Assembly (NCBI GenBank): GCA_028708075.1
Contig: JAQVZS010000004.1
Location: forward strand, 32,509-92,414
Direction of reading: 5' to 3'
DNA: 59,906 nucleotides
Source of the DNA: Massilibacteroides sp.
GTDB lineage: Bacteria; Bacteroidota; Bacteroidia; Bacteroidales; Tannerellaceae
Shown: positions 43,576 through 51,143 of the stretch, piece after piece
How positions within the stretch are numbered: position 1 is the stretch's first letter
Layout of the letters: each line of letters begins with the position of its first letter
Program-made: the position numbers and the translations under genes
The notes under the pieces: generated by a model
Told to the model about the DNA's origin: nothing
The model's input: only the letters and a program-made list of their open reading frames with translations
The model's database searches: none

Positions 43576-43599
43576 CAAAAAAATGGAGTTATCATCAAA

Positions 43600-44376
43600 A
43601 TGAAGAAGTACATCATGGATATGAAGGTAACGGAAAACCTTCGCCTTAATCAAAATTACTGTCTCCTCAAATTATCTCCAGAAACACTCCTGCCGGATAT
43701 GTTGCCCGGACAGTTTGTGGAAGTAAAGGTAGATAATGCCACAACGTTCCTCCGCCGTCCAATTTCCATCAACTACATCGACCGGTCTAAAAACGAGCTT
43801 TGGCTGCTGGTTCAAATTGTTGGCGACGGCACACGGACTATGGCTGAATTGAAAACAGGCGATTGGGTAAACATCATTCTTCCTTTGGGAAACAGCTTTA
43901 CCATTCCTGAAAAAAATGCTGAAGCTAAATTATTATTGATCGGCGGCGGTGTTGGTACGGCACCGATGTTATACCTTGGAGATTATCTGAAAAAGAAAGG
44001 CTTTACCCCTTCTTTTCTTTTAGGTGCCCGATCGGCGATGGATATGCTTCAACTGGATGACTTTAAAAACCTGGGAACGGTTTATATAACGACAGAAGAC
44101 GGCTCGCTGGGTGAAAAAGGATATGTAACACAACATTCCATACTTAAAAACAAGCGATTTGACCGCATTTATACCTGCGGCCCTAAGCCTATGATGGTTG
44201 CCGTGGCGAAAGTTGCTCACGAAGCCTCTATCGACTGTGAGGCGTCTCTAGAAAATACGATGGCTTGTGGCATCGGTGCTTGTTTGTGTTGTGTGGAAAA
44301 AACAACAGAAGGACACCAATGTGTCTGCACAGAAGGCCCTATATTTAATATCAAAAAATTGACATGGCTGAATTAA
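43600..44376 (+). CDS. pyrK: Dihydroorotate dehydrogenase B, electron transfer subunit
   Basis: The 258-residue flavoprotein passes electrons from PyrD to NAD+ in pyrimidine synthesis. The FAD domain includes [10 protein letters not shown] and [12 protein letters not shown]; the NAD domain has [19 protein letters not shown] and YTCGPKPMM. The [2Fe-2S] cysteines are in [20 protein letters not shown] followed by CVC. The start is the ATG at 43600, since the frame upstream (TTG at 43573) lies within the -7 box. It overlaps pyrD by 13 bases, so the two subunits are translationally coupled. Confidence 0.95.
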   Translation: MKKYIMDMKVTENLRLNQNYCLLKLSPETLLPDMLPGQFVEVKVDNATTFLRRPISINYIDRSKNELWLLVQIVGDGTRTMAELKTGDWVNIILPLGNSFTIPEKNAEAKLLLIGGGVGTAPMLYLGDYLKKKGFTPSFLLGARSAMDMLQLDDFKNLGTVYITTEDGSLGEKGYVTQHSILKNKRFDRIYTCGPKPMMVAVAKVAHEASIDCEASLENTMACGIGACLCCVEKTTEGHQCVCTEGPIFNIKKLTWLN

Positions 44377-45275
44377 ACGTTAACATAGGAAAACTTCAAT
44401 TGAAAAATCCGGTAATGACCGCTTCCGGGACCTTCGGATATGGGTTGGAATACACGGATTTTATGGATATAAATCGATTGGGCGGAATCTTTGTAAAAGG
44501 TACTACCATCGAACACCGGGAAGGCAACGCCTATCCCCGCATGGCGGAAACGCCGTCGGGCATGTTGAACGCCGTCGGATTGCAAAACAAAGGAGCTCAT
44601 TATTTCGAAAAAAAAATTTATCCGCAAATCAAAGATTACGATACACACCTAATTGTCAATGTAAGCGGTTCTTCTGTCGAATCGTATATCGAATGTGCCG
44701 AAATCATCGCTGAATTAGACAAAATTCCTGCCATAGAACTCAATATCTCCTGCCCCAACGTTAAGGAAGGTGGTATGGCTTTTGGAGTGACCTGTCAGGG
44801 GGCCGCCGAAGTGGTGCGTGCTGTCCGTAAGGTTTACCCTAAAACATTGATTGTTAAGCTTTCGCCCAACGTTACGGACATTACGGAAATAGCACGAACA
44901 GTTGAAGCCGAAGGGGCCGACGCGGTATCGTTAATCAACACAATACTGGGAATGGTCGTCGACGTGGAAAAACGGCGCCCAGTATTATCCACCATTACAG
45001 GAGGACTTTCCGGACCTTGCGTCAAGCCGGTTGCCGTAAGAATGGTTTGGCAGACATATCACTCGGTGAAAATTCCCGTAATTGGAATGGGTGGTATCGC
45101 AAACTGGAAAGACGCAGTAGAGTTTATGCTGGCGGGTGCATCAGCCATTCAAATCGGAACTTATAACTTTATAGATCCGGCTGTTTCCCTAAAAGTAATC
45201 GATGGAATCAACGAATATTGTGATCGTCACGGATTTAAATCCGCATCCGAATTAACAGGTGCTATGATGGCGTGA
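44364..45275 (+). CDS. pyrD: Dihydroorotate dehydrogenase B, catalytic subunit
   Basis: The 303-residue FMN enzyme oxidises dihydroorotate to orotate. It is a class 1B enzyme: the catalytic Cys is in [14 protein letters not shown], and the substrate and FMN motifs [31 protein letters not shown] and [20 protein letters not shown] are all present. The association with pyrK confirms the NAD-linked type. No obvious terminator follows; 343 bases of non-coding sequence separate it from the convergent tRNA gene. Confidence 0.96.
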   Translation: MAELNVNIGKLQLKNPVMTASGTFGYGLEYTDFMDINRLGGIFVKGTTIEHREGNAYPRMAETPSGMLNAVGLQNKGAHYFEKKIYPQIKDYDTHLIVNVSGSSVESYIECAEIIAELDKIPAIELNISCPNVKEGGMAFGVTCQGAAEVVRAVRKVYPKTLIVKLSPNVTDITEIARTVEAEGADAVSLINTILGMVVDVEKRRPVLSTITGGLSGPCVKPVAVRMVWQTYHSVKIPVIGMGGIANWKDAVEFMLAGASAIQIGTYNFIDPAVSLKVIDGINEYCDRHGFKSASELTGAMMA

Positions 45276-45584
45276 ATTTGGGATTGCATCGATTGCGCGT
45301 CGGAACAACGCTGAATTATTTGCCTTAAATATTGAGCTCGGATCAAATATACCTATCGGAACTGAAAAATACTGTCTGAACTAGATAGCGAACCGAATAG
45401 GAAATAAAAAGATGAATGGGTGCTATTTGAATGCAAAGGGTTACGTTACCTCGGATTTATACCCCGTTTTTCTCTCCGTCGGCTGGGAAAGTCCTTCTTC
45501 AAGATGAAATTTCGTTAAAAAAGTGCCCATCGTGGAGCTTACTGGGAAAGACAACTTTTTCAATTTTAATACAGATAAAAGAAA
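45276..45584. other. Intergenic region after pyrD
   Basis: This stretch contains no supported gene. A + strand frame that continues to 45721 is discarded because it translates across the antisense of the tRNA. I see no strong hairpin for pyrD termination. Confidence 0.5.
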
Positions 45585-45612
45585 AGCCTGATACTGAAAC
45601 AATCACCAGGCT
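45585..45612 (-). terminator. Intrinsic terminator of the tRNA-Arg gene
   Basis: On the minus strand AGCCTGGTG (45612-45604) pairs with TATCAGGCT (45593-45585), nine pairs with two G-U, a 10-base loop and a following TTTTCTTTT. It starts 7 bases after the encoded CCA. Confidence 0.7.
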
Positions 45613-45618
45613 ATCTTA

Positions 45619-45695
45619 TGGTGATCAGGCTGGGATTCGAACCCAGGACCCACAGCTTAGAAGGCTGTTGCTCTATCCAGCTGAGCTACCCGACC
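45619..45695 (-). tRNA. tRNA-Arg (anticodon TCT)
   Basis: The minus strand folds as a cloverleaf: acceptor GGTCGGG/CCTGATC (with G-U pairs), D-arm GCTC/GAGC, anticodon arm ACAGC-CTTCTAA-GCTGT with TCT at 45661-45659, T-arm CTGGG-TTCGAAT-CCCAG, discriminator A and an encoded CCA. It reads AGA codons. A consensus promoter lies directly upstream and a terminator directly downstream, so it is a single-gene transcript. Confidence 0.93.
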
Positions 45696-45712
45696 GTCCT
45701 TTATTTGTGGTG

Positions 45713-45743
45713 CAAAGGTAAGTTTTTTATTTAATTCAACAAA
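45713..45743 (-). promoter_or_regulatory. Consensus promoter of tRNA-Arg
   Basis: On the minus strand TTTG (45743-45740), a 19-base spacer and TACCTTTG (45720-45713) match the Bacteroidota consensus exactly. Transcription would begin near 45707, about 12 bases before the mature tRNA end. Confidence 0.78.
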
Positions 45744-45759
45744 CCTTGATCTTATTTTT

Positions 45760-48123
45760 TTAGAACGGATATCCAACGGCAAAATGTACGGCAAAATTAT
45801 CATGCAAATTCGGACGAGTTATTGCCCATTTCTTCGAACCTCTTTGCTGCGGATCATACGCTTTTAATCCAGTATCGAAACGAAGAAGAAAATAGTCAAA
45901 ATCGAGACGTAATCCCAATCCATACGAAAAAGCAATTTCTTTGTAAAAACGAGAAAAATCGAAATTGCCGTTTTTCTGATCGGCGTAAGGACGGATGGTC
46001 CATATATTACCGGCATCCACGTAAGCTGCCATTTCAAATTTCCAAAACAATTTCGTACGGTATTCCAAGTTAGCCTCCAGACGAACGTCGCCAACCTGCG
46101 TAACGAAAGAACTAATAGAATCTAAAGCCATACTTCCCGGCCCCAATGTACGAACCGACCACCCACGCAAACTGTTTGCCCCTCCGGCAAAATAACGACG
46201 CTCGAATGGCAGCACTTTACTGTTCGCGTAAGGAACTCCCAATCCAGCGCCAAAATGAAAAGCAATTTTATTCCGGTTATCCAGCACAAAACCTTTACTT
46301 ATATCCAAATCTGTTTTGACAAATTGCTGGTAACCAATACCAAACAATTCATACTGTCCGTTAACATTCGGCGTCGCTCCCGTCAATTTAGACAATCCAT
46401 AAAGCATATTACCAGCAAATTCTAATGAAAATCGGAGGGAATGGGTGTTACGCTGACGATTTTGAGGCGAATAATTATTGAACGAATAAGAATACCCCAT
46501 CCCCAAAATAAACTGGTCGGAATAATAATAACGAGCAGTAGTCGGCGGAAGTGAAGCAAAAAAACTGGAATCTATCTTCGGCAGATAAACATAATCGGCA
46601 TCCAGTAATTTAAACGTATGACGCGCCTGCATATTACCCTGATCCTGCCAGATATAACTCCAACCTCCTGAAAAAATATCCCGTTTATACTCTGGGCGGC
46701 GCTGGCTGTTATAACTAACGTTTAATTGTGTTACGGCCTTTATTTTACGGCTAAAATCACTTCCTACAAAGGGGAAAAGGAAACGTGGAAATGTCAGGGA
46801 GTTTTCCCCTCCTATTTCTAAATAGTTATCCAACGCGTTACTGCCTTTTTGACCGGCCAGCGATTCAAAAGCACCGCGCAGTTTAACCGAAAAAACCTCC
46901 GCCCCTTTGAACAAGTTACGATGCTGATAACTTAAACTGGTAGCAAATCCAAAGTCGCCATTCGAATTAGTTCCTTCAAGATCGGCACCGAACCCCTGCG
47001 TTTTAGCCGTAGAAGTGATAATATAGCTGTTTAATTTTAGTGTATCATTTTCTTCAACCTCGTCAAACCGTATATTTACGTTACGCAAAGCTCGAAGGGA
47101 TGAAAAAGAAGAATATGTCTGTTCCACATCCCGCTCATTATAGAGTTTACCGGGAGTAATATGTGTACAGTTGTATAGAACAGAACGTCTTACATTTTGT
47201 CCGTTTGGCCCATACAAAAAATTCAAACCTTTATATTTCACCGTGTCCTTATATAACGCCAGAACATCGTCACTGCGTTGCCGTAAAGCCTCGAAATCGG
47301 AGATAATAAACACATTTTTAATATAATATTGCCGATGGTCATCTTCTTCTACATTTCCGGTCTCATCTATTTTCCGATGAGGGCGTAACAGCATTTCCAA
47401 CTCCACCTGATTCGATTTCATTGTCGTATCGGCCTCATAATAAAGATATTCCCTGTTGAACACATAATAACCGCGCCGCCTTAATAAAGCTGTAATCCGC
47501 TGACGTTCTTTATCCAATTGATCTCTGTCAAACAAACCACCTTCTTTCACCAGCGCGGTGTATTGATCGAGAGATGTCTGAAAAGAGGAAGTTAACCAAT
47601 TCCGCTTAAGGGGAGTCAGATGAGCTATGCTATCGATCTTCACATCTTGCAACCCCATCGTATAGCCACTAATCACATAAGGTTCATGCGCCATGATATG
47701 ATAAGTCACCACAGCCTTTTTGTGCTTTGTAGTGTCAATGCTACTCGTTATTTCGGCATTCAGATAGCCTTTATTAACAAGAAATCGTTTTAATTCGTCA
47801 ACAGATTGTTGAACCAAAAGCGTATCCAAGATCACAGGTGCTTCACCTACGCGACGTAACTGTTTGTTAATCCATTTTCTTTCATTCCTGCCCGACCAGT
47901 TATAGACATATAATTGCCATTTCATCAACCCAAAAGCCTTAAAGTTAGGTTGTTGCCTCAGATAAGAATAATAATCCAAATTTTTATCCGTATTTTCATC
48001 CGTTTCAAAAGCTACTTTATCCAGCAAGTATTCCCCCTCCTTCACAAATTTGGTGGTACTGCAAGATGTCAGTATAAGTAAAAACAATACGAATTGAAAT
48101 GTTTTTTTGGAAAGCGTCCTCAT
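45760..48123 (-). CDS. tamL: BamA/TamA-family outer-membrane lipoprotein (TamL)
   Basis: The 787-residue protein has a lipoprotein signal with LTSC (Cys21), POTRA-like domains in the first 350 residues (VDELKRFLVNKGYLNAEITS, SFSSLRALRNVNIRFDEVEE) and a 16-strand BamA-type barrel ending AVHFAVGYPF. The conserved barrel text FERRYFAGGANSLRGWSVRTLG is present. In Bacteroidota this lipid-anchored TamA relative is called TamL and works with TamB in outer-membrane biogenesis. It is divergent from the TrmH-type methyltransferase gene, and a minus-strand -7 box (48143-48150) lies 20 bases upstream. Confidence 0.9.
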   Translation of the reverse strand: MRTLSKKTFQFVLFLLILTSCSTTKFVKEGEYLLDKVAFETDENTDKNLDYYSYLRQQPNFKAFGLMKWQLYVYNWSGRNERKWINKQLRRVGEAPVILDTLLVQQSVDELKRFLVNKGYLNAEITSSIDTTKHKKAVVTYHIMAHEPYVISGYTMGLQDVKIDSIAHLTPLKRNWLTSSFQTSLDQYTALVKEGGLFDRDQLDKERQRITALLRRRGYYVFNREYLYYEADTTMKSNQVELEMLLRPHRKIDETGNVEEDDHRQYYIKNVFIISDFEALRQRSDDVLALYKDTVKYKGLNFLYGPNGQNVRRSVLYNCTHITPGKLYNERDVEQTYSSFSSLRALRNVNIRFDEVEENDTLKLNSYIITSTAKTQGFGADLEGTNSNGDFGFATSLSYQHRNLFKGAEVFSVKLRGAFESLAGQKGSNALDNYLEIGGENSLTFPRFLFPFVGSDFSRKIKAVTQLNVSYNSQRRPEYKRDIFSGGWSYIWQDQGNMQARHTFKLLDADYVYLPKIDSSFFASLPPTTARYYYSDQFILGMGYSYSFNNYSPQNRQRNTHSLRFSLEFAGNMLYGLSKLTGATPNVNGQYELFGIGYQQFVKTDLDISKGFVLDNRNKIAFHFGAGLGVPYANSKVLPFERRYFAGGANSLRGWSVRTLGPGSMALDSISSFVTQVGDVRLEANLEYRTKLFWKFEMAAYVDAGNIWTIRPYADQKNGNFDFSRFYKEIAFSYGLGLRLDFDYFLLRFDTGLKAYDPQQRGSKKWAITRPNLHDNFAVHFAVGYPF

Positions 48124-48142
48124 CTTTTCACCTATTGTACAG

Positions 48143-48150
48143 CAAATGTA
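48143..48150 (-). promoter_or_regulatory. -7 box for tamL
   Basis: TACATTTG on the minus strand matches TAnnTTTG, 19 bases before the tamL ATG. The -33 position has no clear TTTG. Confidence 0.5.
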
Positions 48151-48172
48151 CTGGATTTAAAACAAATTCACG

Positions 48173-48180
48173 TATTTTTG
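48173..48180 (+). promoter_or_regulatory. -7 box for the TrmH-type methyltransferase gene
   Basis: TATTTTTG matches TAnnTTTG, 23 bases before the ATG at 48204. No -33 TTTG is apparent. Together with the tamL box it makes a compact divergent promoter region of about 80 bases. Confidence 0.45.
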
Positions 48181-48203
48181 TTTTGTAAAAAGCGTAAAGA
48201 ACG

Positions 48204-48974
48204 ATGTTGAGTAAAGCAAAAATAAAATATATCCGTTCGTTGGAACTAAAAAAGTTCAGGAATACATACAAGACCTTTGTGGCAGAAGGAAATAAATTAG
48301 TGGAAGAACTGCTTTTTTCGTTTGATTGCGAACTTCTGGTCGCTAAGTCGTCTTGGATGGCTACACAAGGACATATTCCGACCAAAGAATTACTTGTTGC
48401 TGATGATGGTGATATAGAAAAAGTTAGCTTTCTAAAATCTCCTCAAGATGTAATCGCAGTCTTTAATCAACCGCACTATCTAATCGACAGCATTAATCCC
48501 GAAAAGAATCTGATTCTTATGTTGGATGGCGTACAAGATCCAGGTAATCTGGGGACAATTATTCGTGTAGCAGACTGGTTTGGTATTGAAGATATTGTCT
48601 GCAGCCCAGACACCGCTGATGTTTTCAGTCCAAAAACAGTACAAGCCACGATGGGAGCTTTAGCTCATGTAAAAGTACATTATACAGAGCTAACAAATTT
48701 TTTAGAAAAACAAAACTCACTGGTATATGGAACCTTCTTAGACGGGGAAAATTTCTATAAAAAAGAGCTAAATAATACAGGATTTATTGTCATGGGAAAT
48801 GAGGGAAACGGTGTACGGCCGGAGGTGGCTTCTTTCATCAATCAACGATTATATATTCCTCATTACCCCGCCTATCGAGAAACAACAGAATCCCTCAATG
48901 TTGCGGTTGCGACAGCTATCGTTTGCGGAGAGTTCAGAAGAAGATTGACGGTCAAAGAATACGACAAAGTTTAA
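48204..48974 (+). CDS. TrmH/SpoU-family RNA 2'-O-methyltransferase
   Basis: The 256-residue protein has the N-terminal substrate-binding domain of SpoU enzymes (KFRNTYKTFVAEGNKLVEEL) and a SPOUT methyltransferase domain with the three motifs: LDGVQDPGNLGTIIRVADWF, GFIVMGNEGNGVRPEV, and IPHYPAYRETTESLNVAVAT. It transfers a methyl group from S-adenosylmethionine to a ribose in rRNA or tRNA; which position cannot be told. Its last 23 bases overlap the convergent small gene at 48952-49218. Confidence 0.93.
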   Translation: MLSKAKIKYIRSLELKKFRNTYKTFVAEGNKLVEELLFSFDCELLVAKSSWMATQGHIPTKELLVADDGDIEKVSFLKSPQDVIAVFNQPHYLIDSINPEKNLILMLDGVQDPGNLGTIIRVADWFGIEDIVCSPDTADVFSPKTVQATMGALAHVKVHYTELTNFLEKQNSLVYGTFLDGENFYKKELNNTGFIVMGNEGNGVRPEVASFINQRLYIPHYPAYRETTESLNVAVATAIVCGEFRRRLTVKEYDKV

Positions 48975-49218
48975 TACGGCAACCAATTTCGACTTGCCGA
49001 CTTATACCGGATTGAATAAGAGCGTTTAATGAATCGATAGAAAGTTCGTCTAAAAAACTTTCAGGCACTGGATAAACAATTCCATCCCAAAAAAGAGTGA
49101 AATCTTTTTCTTCTGTCAGTGGGGAAATGCCAATAAAGAAACCATCTTCATCCACTTCAATATAATGTAAGGGCAAAAGGTCTTTCCAATAAATATAATG
49201 AGCAGCTATCCGGCGCAT
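48952..49218 (-). CDS. Small protein resembling the N-terminal segment of an amidohydrolase
   Basis: The 88-residue product begins MRRIAAHYIYWKDLLPLHYI and continues with VDEDGFFIGISPLTEEKDF, then WDGIVYPV. This resembles the first beta-sandwich strands of Bacteroidota amidohydrolases, which normally go on to a metal-binding HxH motif and barrel of some 300 further residues; none of that is present. It follows the DUF4296 gene by 9 bases in the lspA operon and overlaps the end of the methyltransferase gene by 23 bases. It may be a shortened remnant kept as an expressed small protein or a distinct small family. The similarity is from memory and is not certain. Confidence 0.55.
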   Translation of the reverse strand: MRRIAAHYIYWKDLLPLHYIEVDEDGFFIGISPLTEEKDFTLFWDGIVYPVPESFLDELSIDSLNALIQSGISRQVEIGCRIKLCRIL

Positions 49219-49227
49219 TTTTTCAAA

Positions 49228-50013
49228 TTAATTAATTGTATCTTTTTTCAACACCTTAGTCGGCCCGCTACCGTAATTGTATTTAATCAAATTCAGACTA
49301 TCTATATACACCTTGAAGTAAGTGCTATCCGAGTTATCTAAACGTATAAATCCGTAAACCCGTCTCACGCGTTTAATAGGCATAGATTTTACAAATACTT
49401 CATGATAACCATCCTGTTGAATCTTCCGGTTCGTCGTAAGAATCGTGTCACCCTGATCCACACTCATTCTGATTTCGGGAAAACAGGTTTGTTTCTCAGT
49501 CAATCCCCAGACTTTCATCCCAAGGACAAAAGAACTTCCCGAAGAATAGGCCACATCCGGAACAATATCGAACACAACTCCATTAAACAACGCCTTAGGA
49601 AAAAGCTCAAAAGACGACCTTCGAGGCCAAATATTAACAGAATCCTGATTGGAAGATGGTGCTGCTTTTGCCTGCACATCACCCAGATCTTTTATCCTTT
49701 GTTCAACATCAATTTTAGCACGGTCGTATACCTGCAAATAAATATCTAAGTTCTGTCCATACCAGATTAAAGAACTGTCATACTCCGCCTGCGTAATCTG
49801 ATGTTTGGTAAAGACAGAATTATAGAGAACTTTCTTGACAGAGTCATTATTAAAGCGATTATAATCAGACGCTATCAACGATTCAGCCAAATGCATATCC
49901 GTAATAACCGCCTGCATTTTCTTCTCAGAAAGAATATGATCAGGCACTTTGCTGCAGGTTGTCAACAGAAAGAGTAAAAAGAAGAAAGCAGTATACCCAA
50001 ATTTATTTCGCAT
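49228..50013 (-). CDS. DUF4296 domain lipoprotein
   Basis: The 261-residue protein has a lipoprotein signal with TTC (Cys20, FLLFLLTTCSKVPDHIL). Residues about 25-115 match the DUF4296 domain of Bacteroidota (LSEKKMQAVITDMHLAESLI, then TKHQITQAEYDSSLIWYGQN and LDIYLQVYDRAKIDVEQRI). A beta-rich C-terminal part follows (FELFPKALFNGVVFDIVPD). Function is unknown. It overlaps lspA by 11 bases, and this pairing of a lipoprotein gene with the lipoprotein signal peptidase gene is common in the phylum. Confidence 0.85.
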   Translation of the reverse strand: MRNKFGYTAFFFLLFLLTTCSKVPDHILSEKKMQAVITDMHLAESLIASDYNRFNNDSVKKVLYNSVFTKHQITQAEYDSSLIWYGQNLDIYLQVYDRAKIDVEQRIKDLGDVQAKAAPSSNQDSVNIWPRRSSFELFPKALFNGVVFDIVPDVAYSSGSSFVLGMKVWGLTEKQTCFPEIRMSVDQGDTILTTNRKIQQDGYHEVFVKSMPIKRVRRVYGFIRLDNSDSTYFKVYIDSLNLIKYNYGSGPTKVLKKDTIN

Positions 50014-50635
50014 TGGATTTTACTTCATTTTTAGATAGGCTTGCTGATAACGTATTTCTGTAGAAGACCAATAGTAAAAAGACACCGACACAAATAGACG
50101 AATCAGCCAAATTAAAAATGGGACGAAAAAAAACAAATTCTTCACCACCCCAAAACGGTACCCAATCCGGCAAAACAGTCTGAATAATCGGGAAATAAAA
50201 CATATCGACCACTTTACCATGCAACCAACTGGCATATCCCCCGCCCTCCGGCAAAAATGTAGCTACTTGATTGTAACTATGATCGAATATAACGCCGTAA
50301 AAGACAGAATCAACAATATTTCCAATCGCCCCGGCAAAGATCATCGCAATACAAACAATAAAACCAAAGCTATAATTCTTCTTTATAATCTGATATAAGT
50401 AATACCCGATAAAGCAAACGGCAACAATACGGAAAATAGATAAAAACAATTTTCCGATAACTTCAATACCAAAAGCCATTCCCGGATTTTCCGTAAAATA
50501 AATATAAAACCAAGAAGTTACTTCATAACTCTCGTGCAACTGCATATGGGTTTTAATCCATATTTTCAGAGCTTGGTCAAGAAGAAGGAGCAGCATTACG
50601 ATTAACACTGCTCCCCAGCCTTTCGAAAATTTCAT
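50003..50635 (-). CDS. lspA: Lipoprotein signal peptidase (signal peptidase II)
   Basis: The 210-residue inner-membrane aspartic protease cleaves lipoprotein signal peptides. It has four membrane spans and the catalytic aspartates in GAIGNIVDSVFYGVIFD and in FNLADSSICVGVFLL; the usual NxxDR reads NIVDS. LLLLLDQALKIWIKTHM matches the conserved N-terminal D-Q-x-x-K segment, and the WFYIYFTENPGMAFG motif is present. It is somewhat longer than the E. coli enzyme (164 residues) because of a periplasmic insertion, as in other Bacteroidota. Its ATG directly abuts the stop of the DksA-like gene. Confidence 0.95.
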   Translation of the reverse strand: MKFSKGWGAVLIVMLLLLLDQALKIWIKTHMQLHESYEVTSWFYIYFTENPGMAFGIEVIGKLFLSIFRIVAVCFIGYYLYQIIKKNYSFGFIVCIAMIFAGAIGNIVDSVFYGVIFDHSYNQVATFLPEGGGYASWLHGKVVDMFYFPIIQTVLPDWVPFWGGEEFVFFRPIFNLADSSICVGVFLLLVFYRNTLSASLSKNEVKSNAK

Positions 50636-51016
50636 TTATTTGGCGCCTCCCTGCTTTGCTTCTATACTTAACGTCGCATGTGGGACTGCGCGTAAACGTT
50701 CTTTTGGAATAAGTTTCCCAGTCTCACGACAAACTCCATATGTTTTATTTTCAATACGAACCAGCGCCGCCTGAAGATTTTGAATAAACTTCATCTGTCT
50801 TTGAGCCAAGCGTCCTGCTTCTTCCTTAGATAGAGTGGCCGCACCTTCTTCCAACACCTTAAATGTCGGAGACGTGTCCGAGACATCATTTCCGTCAGAA
50901 TTTGTCACTCCGGATCTTAAAAGCTCATAGTCATTTTTCGCTTTTTCAAGTTTTTCCATTATAATGGCACGGAATTCTTCCAACTCCGCATCCGAGTATC
51001 TTGTTTTTTCAGCCAT
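50636..51016 (-). CDS. DksA/TraR-family protein with a degenerate zinc finger
   Basis: The product is 126 residues from the ATG at 51016, which has a strong AAGGAG seven bases upstream; a TTG two codons earlier is less likely. It has the coiled-coil helices of DksA/TraR proteins (YSDAELEEFRAIIMEKLEKA, EEAGRLAQRQMKFIQNLQAA) and the C-terminal motif YGVCRETGKLIPKERLRAVP followed by HATLSIEAK. Only one of the four zinc-binding cysteines is left, the usual state in Bacteroidota homologs. DksA-type proteins bind RNA polymerase through its secondary channel. It heads the lspA operon behind a good promoter. Confidence 0.9.
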   Translation of the reverse strand: MAEKTRYSDAELEEFRAIIMEKLEKAKNDYELLRSGVTNSDGNDVSDTSPTFKVLEEGAATLSKEEAGRLAQRQMKFIQNLQAALVRIENKTYGVCRETGKLIPKERLRAVPHATLSIEAKQGGAK

Positions 51017-51086
51017 AACCAATCTCCTTTTTACGTTTTAACAATAACTATACTTCAATTTCTTTTAACTCCGGATTGTTAAATGC

Positions 51087-51118
51087 CAAAGATACGCATA
51101 TTCTATGGAATCTAACAA
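51087..51118 (-). promoter_or_regulatory. Promoter of the dksA-like/lspA operon
   Basis: On the minus strand TTG (51118-51116), a 21-base spacer and TATCTTTG (51094-51087) fit the Bacteroidota consensus. The leader would be about 65 bases. It shows that this operon is transcribed independently of ileS upstream. Confidence 0.68.
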
Positions 51119-51143
51119 CCGGGATTTCTTTTTTATAACATAA

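Noticed and set aside
45431..45721. A 96-residue + strand open frame after pyrD
   Set aside because: Its second half is the antisense translation of the tRNA-Arg gene (AGIRTQDPQLRR), a well-known artefact, and the first half resembles nothing.
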